A DNA stretch of 64,000 nt from Methylococcales symbiont of Iophon sp. n. MRB-2018 (GTDB lineage: Bacteria > Pseudomonadota > Gammaproteobacteria > Methylococcales > Methylomonadaceae): assembly GCA_003666325.1 (NCBI GenBank), contig QPIL01000121.1:30380-94379 (forward strand), written 5' to 3'. The position numbers were made by a program, and so were the translations under genes. How positions within the stretch are numbered: the stretch's first letter is position 1; each line of letters begins with the position of its first letter. Below, in pieces: positions 29,269 to 38,352 of the stretch. The notes beneath the pieces are model-generated. The model searched no databases and was not told the origin of the DNA. It saw only the letters and a list, made by a program, of their open reading frames with translations.

Positions 29269-31287
29269 ATGTCGATAAGAAAAATTCTTGTTACCAGTGC
29301 CTTACCCTATGCTAATGGACCCATTCATTTAGGACATTTAGTTGAGTATATTCAAACAGATATATGGGTGCGCTTTCAAAAACAACGGGGAAATAACTGT
29401 ATATACGTTTGTGCGGATGATACTCACGGCACCCCCATTATGCTTCGTGCTGATGACGAAGGCATTAGCCCTGATCAGTTGATTGCCCAAATAGAACAAG
29501 AACATCGCGCTGATTTTAATGATTTTGATGTATTATTCGATAATTATCACAGCACTCATTCCGAAGAAAACAAAGGCTTATCCGAATTAATATACACGCG
29601 CCTACGCGATGCAGGTCATATTAGCAAACGCACCATTACCCAGTCCTTTGATCCAGTAAAAAACATGTTTTTACCTGATCGTTTTATCAAAGGCGACTGT
29701 CCAAAATGTGCTGCCAAAGACCAATACGGCGATAATTGTGAAGCCTGTGGTGCTACCTATTCCCCGACTGATCTAAAAAATGCAGTCTCAGTCGTGTCTG
29801 GTGAAAAACCTATAGAAAAAGACTCTGAGCATTACTTTTTTAACCTGGCTGATTTTACTGACATGCTGAAAGACTGGACAACAGCAGAAGGCCATCTACA
29901 GCCTGAAGTCAAAAACAAAATGGCAGAATGGTTAGAAAATGGCTTGCAACAATGGGACATTTCCCGTGATGCACCCTATTTTGGCTTTGAAATTCCCGAT
30001 GCACCAGGCAAATATTTTTATGTTTGGATGGATGCCCCTGTGGGTTATATGGCCAGCTTTAAAAACTTCTGCAAAAAACAAAACCTCGATTTTGATGCGT
30101 TTTGGGGGAAAGACAGCGATGTCGAACTTTACCATTTTATAGGTAAAGATATTATCTACTTTCACGCCTTATTCTGGCCTGCCATGTTAAGTGGTGCGGG
30201 CTTTAGGACACCTAGCGCAGTATTTGCTCATGGTTTTTTAACCGTCAATGGTGAAAAGATGTCTAAATCGCGTGGCACATTTATCAAAGCACGTACTTAT
30301 TTAGAACATCTAAACCCTGAGTATTTACGCTATTATTTTGCCGCAAAATTAACCAATAGCATTGATGATTTAGACTTGAATTTTGATGATTTCAGCCAAC
30401 GGGTTAATTCTGACCTAGTCGGAAAAGTCGTTAATATTGCCAGTCGTTGCAGTGGTTTTATTAAAAAACGCTTTGATGGAAAATTATCAGCAAGCTGTGC
30501 CGAACCCGACTTATTTCAACGATTTATTGATGCCAACGAACCCATAGCGGAACTCTATGAAAATCGTGAATTTGGCAAAGCCATGCGGGAAATTATGGCA
30601 TTAGCCGATAAAGCCAATCAATATATTGAAAATAAAAAGCCCTGGCTTGTCGCCAAAGAAGAAGGCAAAGATGCTGAACTGCATGCCATTTGTTCGATGG
30701 GCATTAATTGTTTCCGTCTATTAGTTGCCTATTTAAAACCTGTTATTCCTGTTCTGGCTAAAAATACAGAAAGCTTTTTAAATATTGAGCCTCAGGTATG
30801 GCCAGCAGATGCCCAGCCTTTATTAGATCATGCTATTAACCCATTCAAACCATTAATGACTAGGGTTGAAGCTGACAAAATTGATGCCATAGTTGAAGCA
30901 TCCAAAGATAATCTGCAAAAAACCAAAGCACCCAAAGCCAAGCAATTCGATCCTATTGCTGACACCATTGAGTTTGATGACTTTGCCAAGATTGATTTGC
31001 GTATCGCCAAAATTATCAAAGCAGAACAAATAGAAGGTGCTGAAAAATTACTGCAATTAACGCTGGATATTGGTGATGAAACACGCAATATCCTAGCTGG
31101 AATCAAGTCTGCTTACGCAGCCGAAGAGTTAAAGGGAAAATTAACCGTAGTAGTCGCTAATTTAAAACCCCGAAAAATGCGTTTTGGTTTATCCGAAGGC
31201 ATGGTTTTAGCAGCGGGCCCAGGCGGTAAAGATTTATGGATACTATCCCCAGACCAAGGCGCACAAGCTGGAATGCGTGTTAAATAA
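29269..31287 (+). CDS. metG: Methionyl-tRNA synthetase
   Basis: A class I synthetase of 672 residues. The HIGH motif appears as HLGH near residue 21, the zinc knuckle as [18 protein letters not shown], and KMSKSRG near 334. It ends with the tRNA-binding EMAP/Trbp111 domain (about 570-672), as in dimeric MetG1. ATG 29269. Confidence 0.97.
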   Translation: MSIRKILVTSALPYANGPIHLGHLVEYIQTDIWVRFQKQRGNNCIYVCADDTHGTPIMLRADDEGISPDQLIAQIEQEHRADFNDFDVLFDNYHSTHSEENKGLSELIYTRLRDAGHISKRTITQSFDPVKNMFLPDRFIKGDCPKCAAKDQYGDNCEACGATYSPTDLKNAVSVVSGEKPIEKDSEHYFFNLADFTDMLKDWTTAEGHLQPEVKNKMAEWLENGLQQWDISRDAPYFGFEIPDAPGKYFYVWMDAPVGYMASFKNFCKKQNLDFDAFWGKDSDVELYHFIGKDIIYFHALFWPAMLSGAGFRTPSAVFAHGFLTVNGEKMSKSRGTFIKARTYLEHLNPEYLRYYFAAKLTNSIDDLDLNFDDFSQRVNSDLVGKVVNIASRCSGFIKKRFDGKLSASCAEPDLFQRFIDANEPIAELYENREFGKAMREIMALADKANQYIENKKPWLVAKEEGKDAELHAICSMGINCFRLLVAYLKPVIPVLAKNTESFLNIEPQVWPADAQPLLDHAINPFKPLMTRVEADKIDAIVEASKDNLQKTKAPKAKQFDPIADTIEFDDFAKIDLRIAKIIKAEQIEGAEKLLQLTLDIGDETRNILAGIKSAYAAEELKGKLTVVVANLKPRKMRFGLSEGMVLAAGPGGKDLWILSPDQGAQAGMRVK

Positions 31288-31301
31288 TTTAAAGGCGAAA
31301 A

Positions 31302-32975
31302 ATGTTTTGTTATCACTGTCAAGAGGCTAAAAAAAACATTGTTTGTGATGTTACTGGCATCTGTGGCAAAAAAGAAGATGTCTCCTGCTTACAAGACTTA
31401 TTAATGTATAGCATTAAAGGACTGGCTTTTTATGCCCACAAGTCATTAGAATTCGACATTACTAAAACTAAAACAGATCAATTTATTGCCAAAGCTTTAT
31501 TTTCAATGGTCACTAATGTCAATTTTGATGAGGCAGACTTTGTGGCATTAATCGCTGAGGCAAATCAACGTAGAAACTCCCTACGCACACTTTTTTTGGC
31601 TGCTTATTTAGAAAAATATAAACTCGCTTTTTCTGCAAGCATTCCCAAAGAGGCGCAATGGCAGTTTGACACTATCGACCAAGAAGCCTTTGTTGAAAAA
31701 GGGGCTGCTGTCGTTATTAACAAAGACACTATTGACGATGAAGATTTACATGGTATACAGGAATGTCTGCTATACGCCACAAAAGGCTTGGCGTCACTAG
31801 CCGTCCATGCCCGTGAGCTTAATGCAGAAAATCAAAATCTCTATCATTTTATTTATGAGGCTTTAAACTTTACCCTGCAAACTGGCAATAGTGTTGGCTC
31901 TGCATTAGCTATGAACATTAAATGTGGGGAAATGGGCATTGCTGCCATGCTCATGCTGGATAAAGCCAACACCGCTCATTTTGGTCATCAACAACCGACG
32001 ACTGTGCATAAAGATGTCTGGGACAAACCAGGCATTCTTGTTACCGGTCATGACATGCAAGATATTAAAGAGTTACTGCAACAAACAGCAGGAACTGGTA
32101 TTGATATATACACACATGGAGAAGCCATTACTGCTCACGCTTATCCTGCCTTTAGAAAATTCTTTAATCTCGCTGGTAATTATGGCAATGCCTGGCAGGA
32201 TCAACGCATCCAATTCAGTAAATTCAAAGGCCCTATTCTAGTCAGCACCAATAGTATCCAACAACAAAAAAAGGATTATAAAGATAAAATATATACCACC
32301 GGCATGGTTGGCTGGCCAGGAGTACAACATATTGCAGATAGAAAGCCAGGACAAAGTAAAGACTTCAGTCAGCTTATAGAACAAGCCAAAACATCTGAAG
32401 CACCTACCTTATTGGTAGCAGGAAAAGTCAGTGTTGGCTATGCACATCATGCCTTAGCTGAATTACTGCCAGCCATTACCAAAGCCATTAATAACGGAGA
32501 TATAAAGCATATTATTGTTTTGGCAGGATGTGATGGGCGTCACAAAGAACGTCGTTATTACACCCAGCTTGCCGAAGCCTTACCCAAAAAGACCCTTGTT
32601 TTAACAGCAGGTGACAACAAATACCGTTTTCATGATCAGGACTTTGGTTTTATCAATGCTATTCCCCGTTTACTGGATGCAGGACAAAGCAATGACTTTA
32701 TCTCTATTATTCTATTTTTACAGTCCCTGCAAAAATCATTAAACTTACTGCATTTTAATGAACTACCCGTCTCCTATAACATTGCCTGGTATGAACAAAA
32801 GTCTCTCATCATTGTCTTGGGCTTGTTGTCAATGAACGTTAAAAACTTGCGACTTGGTCCAACTTTACCCCCATTTTTCAATGCAAATATACTCACATTA
32901 TTAGCTGAAAGATTTTCCTTAAAAGGCATAGATACTGTAGAAAATGATATTGTTGCAATGATGGACGGCTTGTAA
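31302..32975 (+). CDS. hcp: Hydroxylamine reductase / hybrid cluster protein
   Basis: An iron-sulfur protein with a [4Fe-4S] and a hybrid 4Fe-2O-2S cluster. Known members reduce hydroxylamine and have been linked to NO reduction and peroxide. The N-terminal cluster cysteines are Cys3, 6, 15 and 21 (C-x2-C-x8-C-x5-C), the spacing of class I Hcps such as the Desulfovibrio ones rather than the longer class II spacing. Hybrid-cluster segments include [17 protein letters not shown] and [15 protein letters not shown]. 557 residues. It starts 14 bp after metG; an Hcr reductase gene is absent, and the next gene is an RnfB-like ferredoxin that could be its electron donor (inference). Confidence 0.9.
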   Translation: MFCYHCQEAKKNIVCDVTGICGKKEDVSCLQDLLMYSIKGLAFYAHKSLEFDITKTKTDQFIAKALFSMVTNVNFDEADFVALIAEANQRRNSLRTLFLAAYLEKYKLAFSASIPKEAQWQFDTIDQEAFVEKGAAVVINKDTIDDEDLHGIQECLLYATKGLASLAVHARELNAENQNLYHFIYEALNFTLQTGNSVGSALAMNIKCGEMGIAAMLMLDKANTAHFGHQQPTTVHKDVWDKPGILVTGHDMQDIKELLQQTAGTGIDIYTHGEAITAHAYPAFRKFFNLAGNYGNAWQDQRIQFSKFKGPILVSTNSIQQQKKDYKDKIYTTGMVGWPGVQHIADRKPGQSKDFSQLIEQAKTSEAPTLLVAGKVSVGYAHHALAELLPAITKAINNGDIKHIIVLAGCDGRHKERRYYTQLAEALPKKTLVLTAGDNKYRFHDQDFGFINAIPRLLDAGQSNDFISIILFLQSLQKSLNLLHFNELPVSYNIAWYEQKSLIIVLGLLSMNVKNLRLGPTLPPFFNANILTLLAERFSLKGIDTVENDIVAMMDGL

Positions 32976-32988
32976 GCACGCTTTATCA

Positions 32989-33558
32989 ATGAACAGCGTG
33001 AGCGTCGAGCAAATAGAAGCCTTATTACCTCAGACACAATGCCAAAAATGTGGCTACCAAGGCTGTAAGCCTTATGCTCAAGCGATTAGCCAACAACAAG
33101 CCAATATCAACCAATGTCCTCCTGGAGGACAGCAAGGTATCCTTAATCTAGGCAAATTATTAGCTGTGGCTGCAACCCCGCTTAATACACAATTTGGCAT
33201 AGAAAAACCTCGACAAGTTGCCGTTATCATTGAACAAGACTGTATTGGCTGTACTAAATGCCTTCCACCCTGTCCTGTGGATGCCATCATCGGTGCCTCC
33301 AAACAAATGCATACGGTGATCACTTCTGCCTGTACTGGTTGCGAACTTTGTGTCTCACCTTGCCCTGTTGATTGCATTGTCATGCAAACTATCGAAAACA
33401 ATGACAAACTGGCTGAATGGAATAAAGAAAAAGCGGATTTGGCAAAAAATAGCTATGCTAAAAAAACAATTAGAATAGAACGATTAAAGACCGAGAAAAT
33501 GCAGCGTATTAAAAAACAAAAACTGGCATTGAAAAAAATAAAATCAGACAATCAATAG
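32989..33558 (+). CDS. RnfB-like ferredoxin (soluble)
   Basis: 189 residues. An N-terminal Fes domain ([13 protein letters not shown] plus the later Cys of NQCPPGG) is followed by two [4Fe-4S] ferredoxin motifs, [12 protein letters not shown] and [12 protein letters not shown], and a Lys-rich tail. This is the RnfB arrangement without the N-terminal membrane anchor, and no other rnf genes are nearby. Stand-alone copies beside metG occur in beta/gammaproteobacteria. Thirteen bp after hcp, so an electron-transfer partner role is plausible but inferred. Confidence 0.85.
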   Translation: MNSVSVEQIEALLPQTQCQKCGYQGCKPYAQAISQQQANINQCPPGGQQGILNLGKLLAVAATPLNTQFGIEKPRQVAVIIEQDCIGCTKCLPPCPVDAIIGASKQMHTVITSACTGCELCVSPCPVDCIVMQTIENNDKLAEWNKEKADLAKNSYAKKTIRIERLKTEKMQRIKKQKLALKKIKSDNQ

Positions 33559-33983
33559 ATTTTTAGGTCTATGAATTGCTTTTACCTTCCGCTCCAAAGC
33601 AATCAGTTTATGCTGAGGTCTCTTATATAATAAGGGTAGCTGAAGTTCCCCCTTTATTTTTATTCATTATGATTTCACCGTCTCGTATTTCTTTTTTTCA
33701 ACGGTAAGGCATTACTGGGCGAATTCTAGCCCTTGGTATCCGTTCACGAGTTATGCTCAGCCAATAAACAAAACCAAAAAACAAGGATAAATTCATCATC
33801 AATTCCCCACCAAATAGATGCCCATAATGTAAGGCGTTGTTGATACTCCAACCTTTATATTACTCATCGTTAATAGACATTAGTCTATCCTTTTTTGTTG
33901 TTATCCAGCTAAGCATAGACTGTGATTTTATTTGCATGGATTAAGACAGAATGATTTATTCTTTTCAGGTATAATCCGCGCAA
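33559..33983. other. Gap before RNase P RNA with degenerate MITE-A pieces
   Basis: Contains two decayed MITE-A right-end fragments: TTATGCTGAGGTCTC at 33608-33622 and a diverged end at about 33724-33760 (TCTAGCCCTTGGTATCCG to TTATGCTCAG). No ORF. The end of the region holds the rnpB promoter, with a -10 TATAAT at 33970-33975. Confidence 0.6.
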
Positions 33984-34343
33984 GAGTTGGCTGAGCAGTC
34001 GCTGTTTTATTGCAAAATAAAATGGAGGAAAGTCCGGGCTTCAATGGGTAAGGTGCCAGGTAACACCTGGGAGGTGAAAGCCTACGGAAAGTGCCGCAGA
34101 AAATAAACCGCCCAGCCTCTGAAACTTAGTTTCAGAGACTGGGTAAGGGTGAAAAGGTGTGGTAAGAGCGCACCGCACTTGCTGGTAACAGCAGTGGCAG
34201 GGTAAACCCCACCTGAAGCAAGATCAAATAGAGGTGCTAACGTGTGACCCGCACGGTACCTGGGTAGATTGCTTGAGCCGTAAGGTGACTTACGGTCTAG
34301 ATGAATGACTGTTCTCGACAGAACCCGGCTTATAGGCCAACTC
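33984..34343 (+). ncRNA. rnpB: RNase P RNA (bacterial type A)
   Basis: The catalytic RNA of RNase P, which trims tRNA 5' leaders. The 5' end GAGTTGGCTGAGCAGTCGC pairs with the 3' GGCCAACTC (P1). Conserved core blocks are present: GGAGGAAAGTCCGGGCT (P4/CR-I), the CR-II/III-like GGTAAGAGCGCACCGC, GGTAACAGCAGTGGCAGGG, GGTAAACCCC and the 3' GACAGAACCCGGCTTATAGG. ~360 nt, normal length. TATAAT at 33970 gives a fitting -10, and a T-run follows at 34344. Confidence 0.97.
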
Positions 34344-34382
34344 TTTTTAAAAAACCAAAGCAAAGTCTACAACTTATACTAT

Positions 34383-34541
34383 GAGACCTCAGCATAACTC
34401 TGGTGATGAGAAAAAAACGATAGAATTTTTCAGGTTTTAGTCAAAATACAAGTGTAATAGCAAGCTATTGCACGTTATTTTGGCTGAAAGATGGAAAACT
34501 TCTAGCCTTTTTTATCCGTTCATGAGTTATGCTGAGGTCTC
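34383..34541 (-). repeat. MITE-A copy 3 (complete, inverted)
   Basis: Complete 159-bp copy in the opposite orientation to 1535. Both ends are perfect (GAGACCTCAGCATAAC and its complement). The direct repeat ACTAT flanks it (34378-34382 and 34542-34546), a 5-bp target duplication. It lies 39 bp after the RNase P RNA and abuts repeat C (34545 onward). Confidence 0.88.
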
Positions 34542-34548
34542 ACTATAT

Positions 34549-34610
34549 TCAATAAATAAATATACTAATATAGTGCTTATATTAGTGCCTTATATGTTTG
34601 CTAAAAATAA
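34549..34610 (+). repeat. Repeat C left-end fragment
   Basis: Nearly identical to 13959-14022 (ATTCAATAAATAAATATACT to TTTGCTAAAAATA). The MITE copy at 34383 has inserted at its left edge; the ACTAT target duplication overlaps its first bases. Confidence 0.6.
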
Positions 34611-34717
34611 ATGATTGTTAGCTGCGACGTATTGTTGTATCTCTATTGCAATTTTTGGTTCTTATAGGCAAAATAGACTTCATAAATATAACTATAATCA
34701 TATTAGGAGGTAGAGTC

Positions 34718-35240
34718 ATGGCTGTTCAAAAAGAGGGTTGGGGCGACTAATAATTTGTTTGATATTATCCCGTATTTGCCAACCATAGCCATTCTAGCAT
34801 CTGCTTGTGTAGGTGCAAGAATGGCTAAAAAAGCTATCCATTCACAATGTAAAACCGCAAGAACAAAAGCAACTTTAGATTTAATAATAAATAACCAAGT
34901 TAGCCAATATCATGATGACTTATACGAAGAATTTAAGTCTGTCCGTGATAGCGATGGTTTAATGTCTCTGTTAGAAAATGACCATTCATCAGTAAAGGCT
35001 TCAAAAGCAAAAATCCAAGACTTCTTAAACCATTATGAGGTAATTTGCATTGGTTTCGATAAAGATATTCTTGATGAGTCATTCTATTTCGATTACTGAA
35101 AGTCAACCTTAGTAAAACACTGGGAAGATTCAGAAGAGTTAATAAAGAAAGTTCAAGAATATCGTCCAAAGGCATATATTGTTTTTGAGAAATATGCAAA
35201 ATCTTGGCAAAAAAACATCTTAATAAAAAATCACTCATAA
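34718..35240 (+). pseudogene. Broken DUF4760-like gene
   Basis: An ATG at 34718 with a strong Shine-Dalgarno (AGGAGGT) opens MAVQKEGWGD, then stops at 34748. A one-base shift joins it to the frame LFDIIPYLPTIAILASACVG (membrane helix), which runs to a TGA at 35097. After that stop the same frame continues KSTLVKHWEDSEEL to YAKSWQKNILIKNHS and ends at 35240. Read together this is a ~170-residue protein with an N-terminal TM helix and a helical C domain resembling DUF4760 proteins (a by-eye resemblance). One frameshift plus one nonsense codon argue for decay. Parts of the same locus recur at 36128-36178 and 36860-36945. Alternative: a 114-residue protein from TTG 34755. Confidence 0.55.
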
Positions 35241-35262
35241 TCTATACCCTAGCTTTAAAAAT

Positions 35263-35361
35263 GTATAACAAAAAAATAAACGCGGACTGGGGGGATAAAG
35301 TCCTCATGTTTTTTGCAAAAAAACTGCCCCTTTAAATGGGTTGCTGATTTGGTCGTTAGGT
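35263..35361 (+). other. attC-like recombination site 1
   Basis: GTATAAC (35263-35269) and GTTAGGT (35355-35361) match the outer R''/R' cores of integron cassette attC sites (RYYYAAC and GTTRRRY). Between them are ~85 bp with internal hairpins such as GGACT/AGTCC and GTTTTTTGC/GCAAAAAAAC. It lies just 3' of the DUF4760-like gene on the same strand, where a cassette's attC belongs. No integrase gene is in the window. Needs covariance-model confirmation. Confidence 0.45.
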
Positions 35362-35474
35362 GTAAGTGCCGTTTAGAACAAATCAATTCAGCTATGATGT
35401 TTACAAACATATACATAGGAAAAATCATGGTACAACGTGGTGAAACTTGACAGTATTTGTGTATAACATGAATG

Positions 35475-35491
35475 CTAACAAATAGTTAGGC
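35475..35491 (+). other. Minimal attC-like core pair (possible deleted site)
   Basis: GCTAAC and GTTAGGC lie face to face with only AAATA between them (35475-35491). It looks like an attC whose centre was lost, leaving the outer cores. It lies ~35 bp before the DUF4258-like gene. Confidence 0.3.
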
Positions 35492-35526
35492 TGAATTAAA
35501 TTACATCGGTGTGCTAAAATTAAGCA

Positions 35527-35765
35527 ATGAAATACAGTTATACAGGTTATTTTAAAATGAAGTTTTAAGGAAACGAGATTACCTCAAAAAATGCTGGTGT
35601 ATTGATGTTATCAACAATCCTTTAAAGGTCGAAAAACAAGATAATGGGCGTGTTCGTTTTTGGGGTGTGGTGAAAGAAGTAGAAGGCAAGTTTTTAAGGG
35701 TTGTAACACTGTCTGATAAAACAACCATTCATAACGCATTTTTTGATAGAGGATATAAACCATGA
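35527..35765 (+). pseudogene. Frameshifted DUF4258-like partner of DUF2283 (putative toxin)
   Basis: ATG 35527 opens MKYSYTGYFKMKF and hits TAA. Restoring one T in the TTTT run near 35562-35565 gives a continuous ~80-residue protein: LRKRDYLKKCWCIDVI, then GRVRFWGVVKEVEGKFLRVV, then TTIHNAFFDRGYKP, ending at TGA 35765. This pattern is that of small RelE-fold-like or DUF4258-like proteins that precede DUF2283 genes. The stop overlaps the DUF2283 start (ATGA), as in toxin-antitoxin pairs. The family label and toxin role are inference; the frameshift is seen. Confidence 0.55.
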
Positions 35766-35980
35766 AACTAAATTACTATAAAGACACTGATTCTTTGTAT
35801 ATTGATTTATCATTAACAAAGAGTGTTGAAAGTCAAGAAATTTCAAAGGGAGTAGTTATTGATTATGATAATGCCGGAAATATTACAGGCATTGATATTG
35901 ATAATGCTAGTAATATTCTTGATTTAAAAGAATTGACAATGAGTCATTTGCCACTTCAGCAACAGACAATATCAGCATAA
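35762..35980 (+). CDS. DUF2283 domain protein (putative antitoxin)
   Basis: A 72-residue protein starting MKLNYYKDTDSLYIDLS, with GVVIDYDNAGNITGIDIDNAS, the hallmark of DUF2283. Such genes commonly sit directly after a small RelE/DUF4258-like gene and are treated as putative antitoxins. This one is intact while its upstream partner is frameshifted. It overlaps that partner by 4 bp and its stop runs into the attC-like site at 35975. Confidence 0.8.
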   Translation: MKLNYYKDTDSLYIDLSLTKSVESQEISKGVVIDYDNAGNITGIDIDNASNILDLKELTMSHLPLQQQTISA

Positions 35981-36114
35981 CAAATCATTCAAGCGTTCAA
36001 GCTGTAGAAAAACCTATCAGTAGGCGTTATTCTCAAAAAAAACATATTTTTAACCACTTGATATTAAAGAACTATTTTTTAAAAAAAAAGAGTTTTTCTA
36101 CAGCCTCGTTAGGC
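35975..36114 (+). other. attC-like recombination site 2
   Basis: It starts GCATAACAAATCATTCAAGC, a very common attC 5' half, and ends GTTAGGC (36108-36114). A perfect 13-bp inverted repeat, GCTGTAGAAAAAC (36001-36013) and GTTTTTCTACAGC (36092-36104), forms the arm. Length 140 bp is at the upper end for attC sites, and the spacers between cores and arm are asymmetrical (19 against 3 nt), which is unusual. It overlaps the end of the DUF2283 gene, so DUF4258-DUF2283 plus this site looks like one cassette. Confidence 0.5.
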
Positions 36115-36127
36115 AGAGCAAAAATGT

Positions 36128-36178
36128 ATATATTGTTTTTGAGAAATATGCAAAATCTTGGCAAAGAAACATCTTAAT
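36128..36178 (+). pseudogene. Duplicated 3' fragment of the DUF4760-like gene
   Basis: About 50 bp (TATATTGTTTTTGAGAAATA to CATCTTAATA) nearly identical to 35175-35225, the last codons of the broken DUF4760-like gene. It is cut off on the right exactly at the end of the IS5-like remnant (36180). Confidence 0.75.
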
Positions 36179-36179
36179 A

Positions 36180-36827
36180 GAGACCTTTGCATAATTCACA
36201 AATACCCACCTCAATTTTAATTCTTGTAATTTTTTAAAAAAGATTTTCTAAAATTATTCATATTCACCCCAAAAACTCAAAAATCAGCCTCATTTCTTAC
36301 CTTTTTTGATGTTTTGTTGTCTGTTTTTACCTTTCTCCTTTTTTTCAGACGCAACAATCCTTCAGGCTTTGCATCTGTTTAAAAATATTCATCCCAGTTT
36401 TAAGATTATGACTTATGGCTATCAGCTGTGCTCTGGTTTTGTTACGCTCTAGTCCAAGATATTTTGCTTTGCCTAATCCATGATGTTGCTTGAGCAGTCC
36501 AAAGGTTCTCTCAACAATATAAAGAATAGATGAGCGTTGTTTATTCTCTTGCTTTTGTTGGTCGCTAAGTGGGTTGTTTCTGTAAGCTCTATGCAAGACT
36601 TTGTTATTGTGTTCGCCAAGCTTTTTATCATTGTAGACAACTTCTGGGTCTTGGGTGTTGTTGCCATCTTTGCCTTTGTGCTGAACAATAAGAGCATCTG
36701 AAAATGAGGTTTGTTGTGTGTTTTTTCAAGATATTTTTAATATTTCTGTGGTTGTTTTAGATAGGTGTCATTTTACCAGATGAGTGGTTTCTTGATTTTT
36801 CAATGGGTTGATTTATGCAAAGGTCTC
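36180..36827 (-). mobile_element. IS5-family insertion sequence remnant (internally deleted)
   Basis: Both ends carry the terminal repeat GAGACCTTTGCATAA (36180-36194, and inverted at 36813-36827). At 648 bp it is well short of a normal IS5-type element (~1 kb or more). Only the C-terminal part of the transposase is left. I see no matching target duplication: the left flank is the 3' fragment of the DUF4760-like gene and the right flank is unrelated sequence. Confidence 0.85.
36345..36725 (-). pseudogene. Truncated IS5-family transposase
   Basis: An open frame on the minus strand without a proper start. It contains SDALIVQHKGKDGNNTQDPE, then HRAYRNNPLSDQQKQENKQR and VERTFGLLKQHHGLGKAKYL, where the Glu of VERTFG is the E of the DDE triad, and ends at 36345. 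The N-terminal domain and the first catalytic Asp are missing; a TGA closes the frame at 36726-36728. Not functional. Confidence 0.85.
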
Positions 36828-36857
36828 TTTTTATATGTGCAGTACCTTAATATTAAA

Positions 36858-36945
36858 AAAATGATTGTTAGCTGCGACGTATTGTCGTATCTTTATTGCA
36901 ATTTTTGGTTCTTATAGACAAAATAGACTTCATAAATATAACTAT
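36858..36945 (+). repeat. Duplicated upstream region of the DUF4760-like gene
   Basis: The sequence beginning AAAATGATTGTTAGCTGCG and running to CATAAATATAACTAT is ~95% identical to 34610-34698, the leader of the DUF4760-like gene, but no gene follows. Together with the 3' fragment at 36128 it shows that the locus was tandemly duplicated and later decayed. Confidence 0.8.
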
Positions 36946-36964
36946 ACACTTTTAATCTTTAGTT

Positions 36965-37063
36965 TTGGTGCGTGGAACGCACCCTACTTCTAGCCCCTAC
37001 ATGTCTTCGGGAATGACGTGTGGTAACAGAGGTTCCAGTTACTTTAGTCCTTAGTCCTAAGCC
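36965..37063 (-). repeat. Repeat B fragment with two heptamers
   Basis: Reverse-strand match to the first part of repeat B (CATTCCCGAAGACATG, GTAACAGAGGTTCCAGTTAC on the plus strand) plus the segment GGTGCGTGGAACGCACCCTA seen also at 41422. Its outer end has two heptamers (GACTAAG GACTAAA on the minus strand, 37047-37060). A decayed MITE-A end follows at 37081-37097. Confidence 0.65.
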
Positions 37064-37099
37064 TTTTTAAAGCTTAACTAAATTATGCTGAGGCCTCTT

Positions 37100-38023
37100 T
37101 TAAACAAACATATTTCCATCAGCAACCATCACCGCTTCTCCAGCCACTCGAATAGTTAAAGTATCTTCGCCTTTATGATCCAACTCCAGATTAAGCACGC
37201 TTCTTCTTATATTTTTATCTCCCCTTTCTACTGCATAGGTATAAGTTCCTTTTCTCATAGCGTCAAATGAACATAAATAAGATGCCAATGCACCCATTGC
37301 TGAACCAATCGGCGGATCTTGATGAATATCTATATTAGGACCAAAAAGGCGGGCGGCAAAGTCTGAATCTTTATTTGGAGTTTTAGGTGATACTAATAAA
37401 ATTTCTTGAGCAGCAGTTTGTGGCGCACTAGACTGGCTCCAGATTGCAAGATTAAATCGAGCTTTTCTAACACTTTCATACTTAAAAACAGGGACTACCA
37501 GATAGGGAAAGCCACAAGAGATTAATCTCGTATTAAATTTTTTACTGTCTATATCATGCTCTGATAATGATAATATTTCCGCTACCTCATGATCTGTAGG
37601 TGCATAAAAATCAACCACCGGTGTAACTTGTCTGCTGTATTGAATAAGCGTTGGACAGCTATTTTCACTGCTAACATTTGCATTGACTGTGCCGACATTT
37701 TGCTCAAAAAATAATGCTGTGTTTGTTGCAGTTAAATTTAATGCGCCCAATTTTGCTAAAATATACGCAGCTGCAATAACAGGGTGTCCGGTATAATCTA
37801 TTTCTGCATACGGTGAGAATACTCTCATCTTCCAAGTGTTTTCTGTTGCTTTTTGTCTGAACAAAAACACCGTTTCAGACAGGCTCATTTCTCTGCCAAT
37901 ATTTGCCATAGTTTGTTCGCTTAGACCATCAGCAGATGGAAATACAGCTACTTGAGCACCATTGAAAATCTGATTAGTAAATACATCAGCAATATAATAT
38001 TTATAACTCCTAGCATTGCTCAT
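37100..38023 (-). CDS. PhzF-family isomerase/epimerase
   Basis: A 307-residue member of the PhzF fold (two diaminopimelate-epimerase-like halves). It starts KYYIADVFTNQIFNGAQVAVF, with the catalytic Glu in MSLSETVFLF and later PYAEIDYTGHPVIAAAYIL and DPPIGSAMGALASYLC. Its natural substrate is unknown; phenazine synthesis is unlikely here. It overlaps nirD by 4 bp (start 38023, nirD end 38020), so it is translated with the nitrite reductase genes. Confidence 0.85.
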   Translation of the reverse strand: MSNARSYKYYIADVFTNQIFNGAQVAVFPSADGLSEQTMANIGREMSLSETVFLFRQKATENTWKMRVFSPYAEIDYTGHPVIAAAYILAKLGALNLTATNTALFFEQNVGTVNANVSSENSCPTLIQYSRQVTPVVDFYAPTDHEVAEILSLSEHDIDSKKFNTRLISCGFPYLVVPVFKYESVRKARFNLAIWSQSSAPQTAAQEILLVSPKTPNKDSDFAARLFGPNIDIHQDPPIGSAMGALASYLCSFDAMRKGTYTYAVERGDKNIRRSVLNLELDHKGEDTLTIRVAGEAVMVADGNMFV

Positions 38024-38352
38024 AGACTCACTTCCACACGACCATTTTTTATCCGAATAGAATAGGTTTCAATACTCACATTTTCGTCTTCAAAACATTG
38101 CCCTGTTTTAAGACTAAAATGCTGTTTATACAATGGAGAGGCAACCATGGGTTCTCCTTTAATATCTCCAATTAATCCTCGTGACAGCACATTAGCCTTG
38201 CCAAAAGGATCAAAATTATTTATTGCATACACTTTATTTTCCAGATTCATCTGAAAAATGGCTATTTGTTTGTCTTCTACTAGCGCGCAAACACCAGAGT
38301 CGGGTTGAAGATCACTCTGGCTACAGACATCTATCCATTGTTTAGCAGACAT
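38020..38352 (-). CDS. nirD: Nitrite reductase small subunit NirD
   Basis: A 110-residue Rieske-like subunit of assimilatory NADH-nitrite reductase. The fold is recognisable (WIDVCSQSDLQPDSGVCALV, QIAIFQMNLENKVYAINNFDPFGKANVLSRG) but the [2Fe-2S] ligands are absent, as is usual for NirD. It abuts nirB (stop and start share base 38352). Confidence 0.92.
   Translation of the reverse strand: MSAKQWIDVCSQSDLQPDSGVCALVEDKQIAIFQMNLENKVYAINNFDPFGKANVLSRGLIGDIKGEPMVASPLYKQHFSLKTGQCFEDENVSIETYSIRIKNGRVEVSL

Noticed and set aside
34082..34363. 93-codon frame on the minus strand
   Set aside because: It lies antisense to the RNase P RNA, whose conserved structure explains the sequence.
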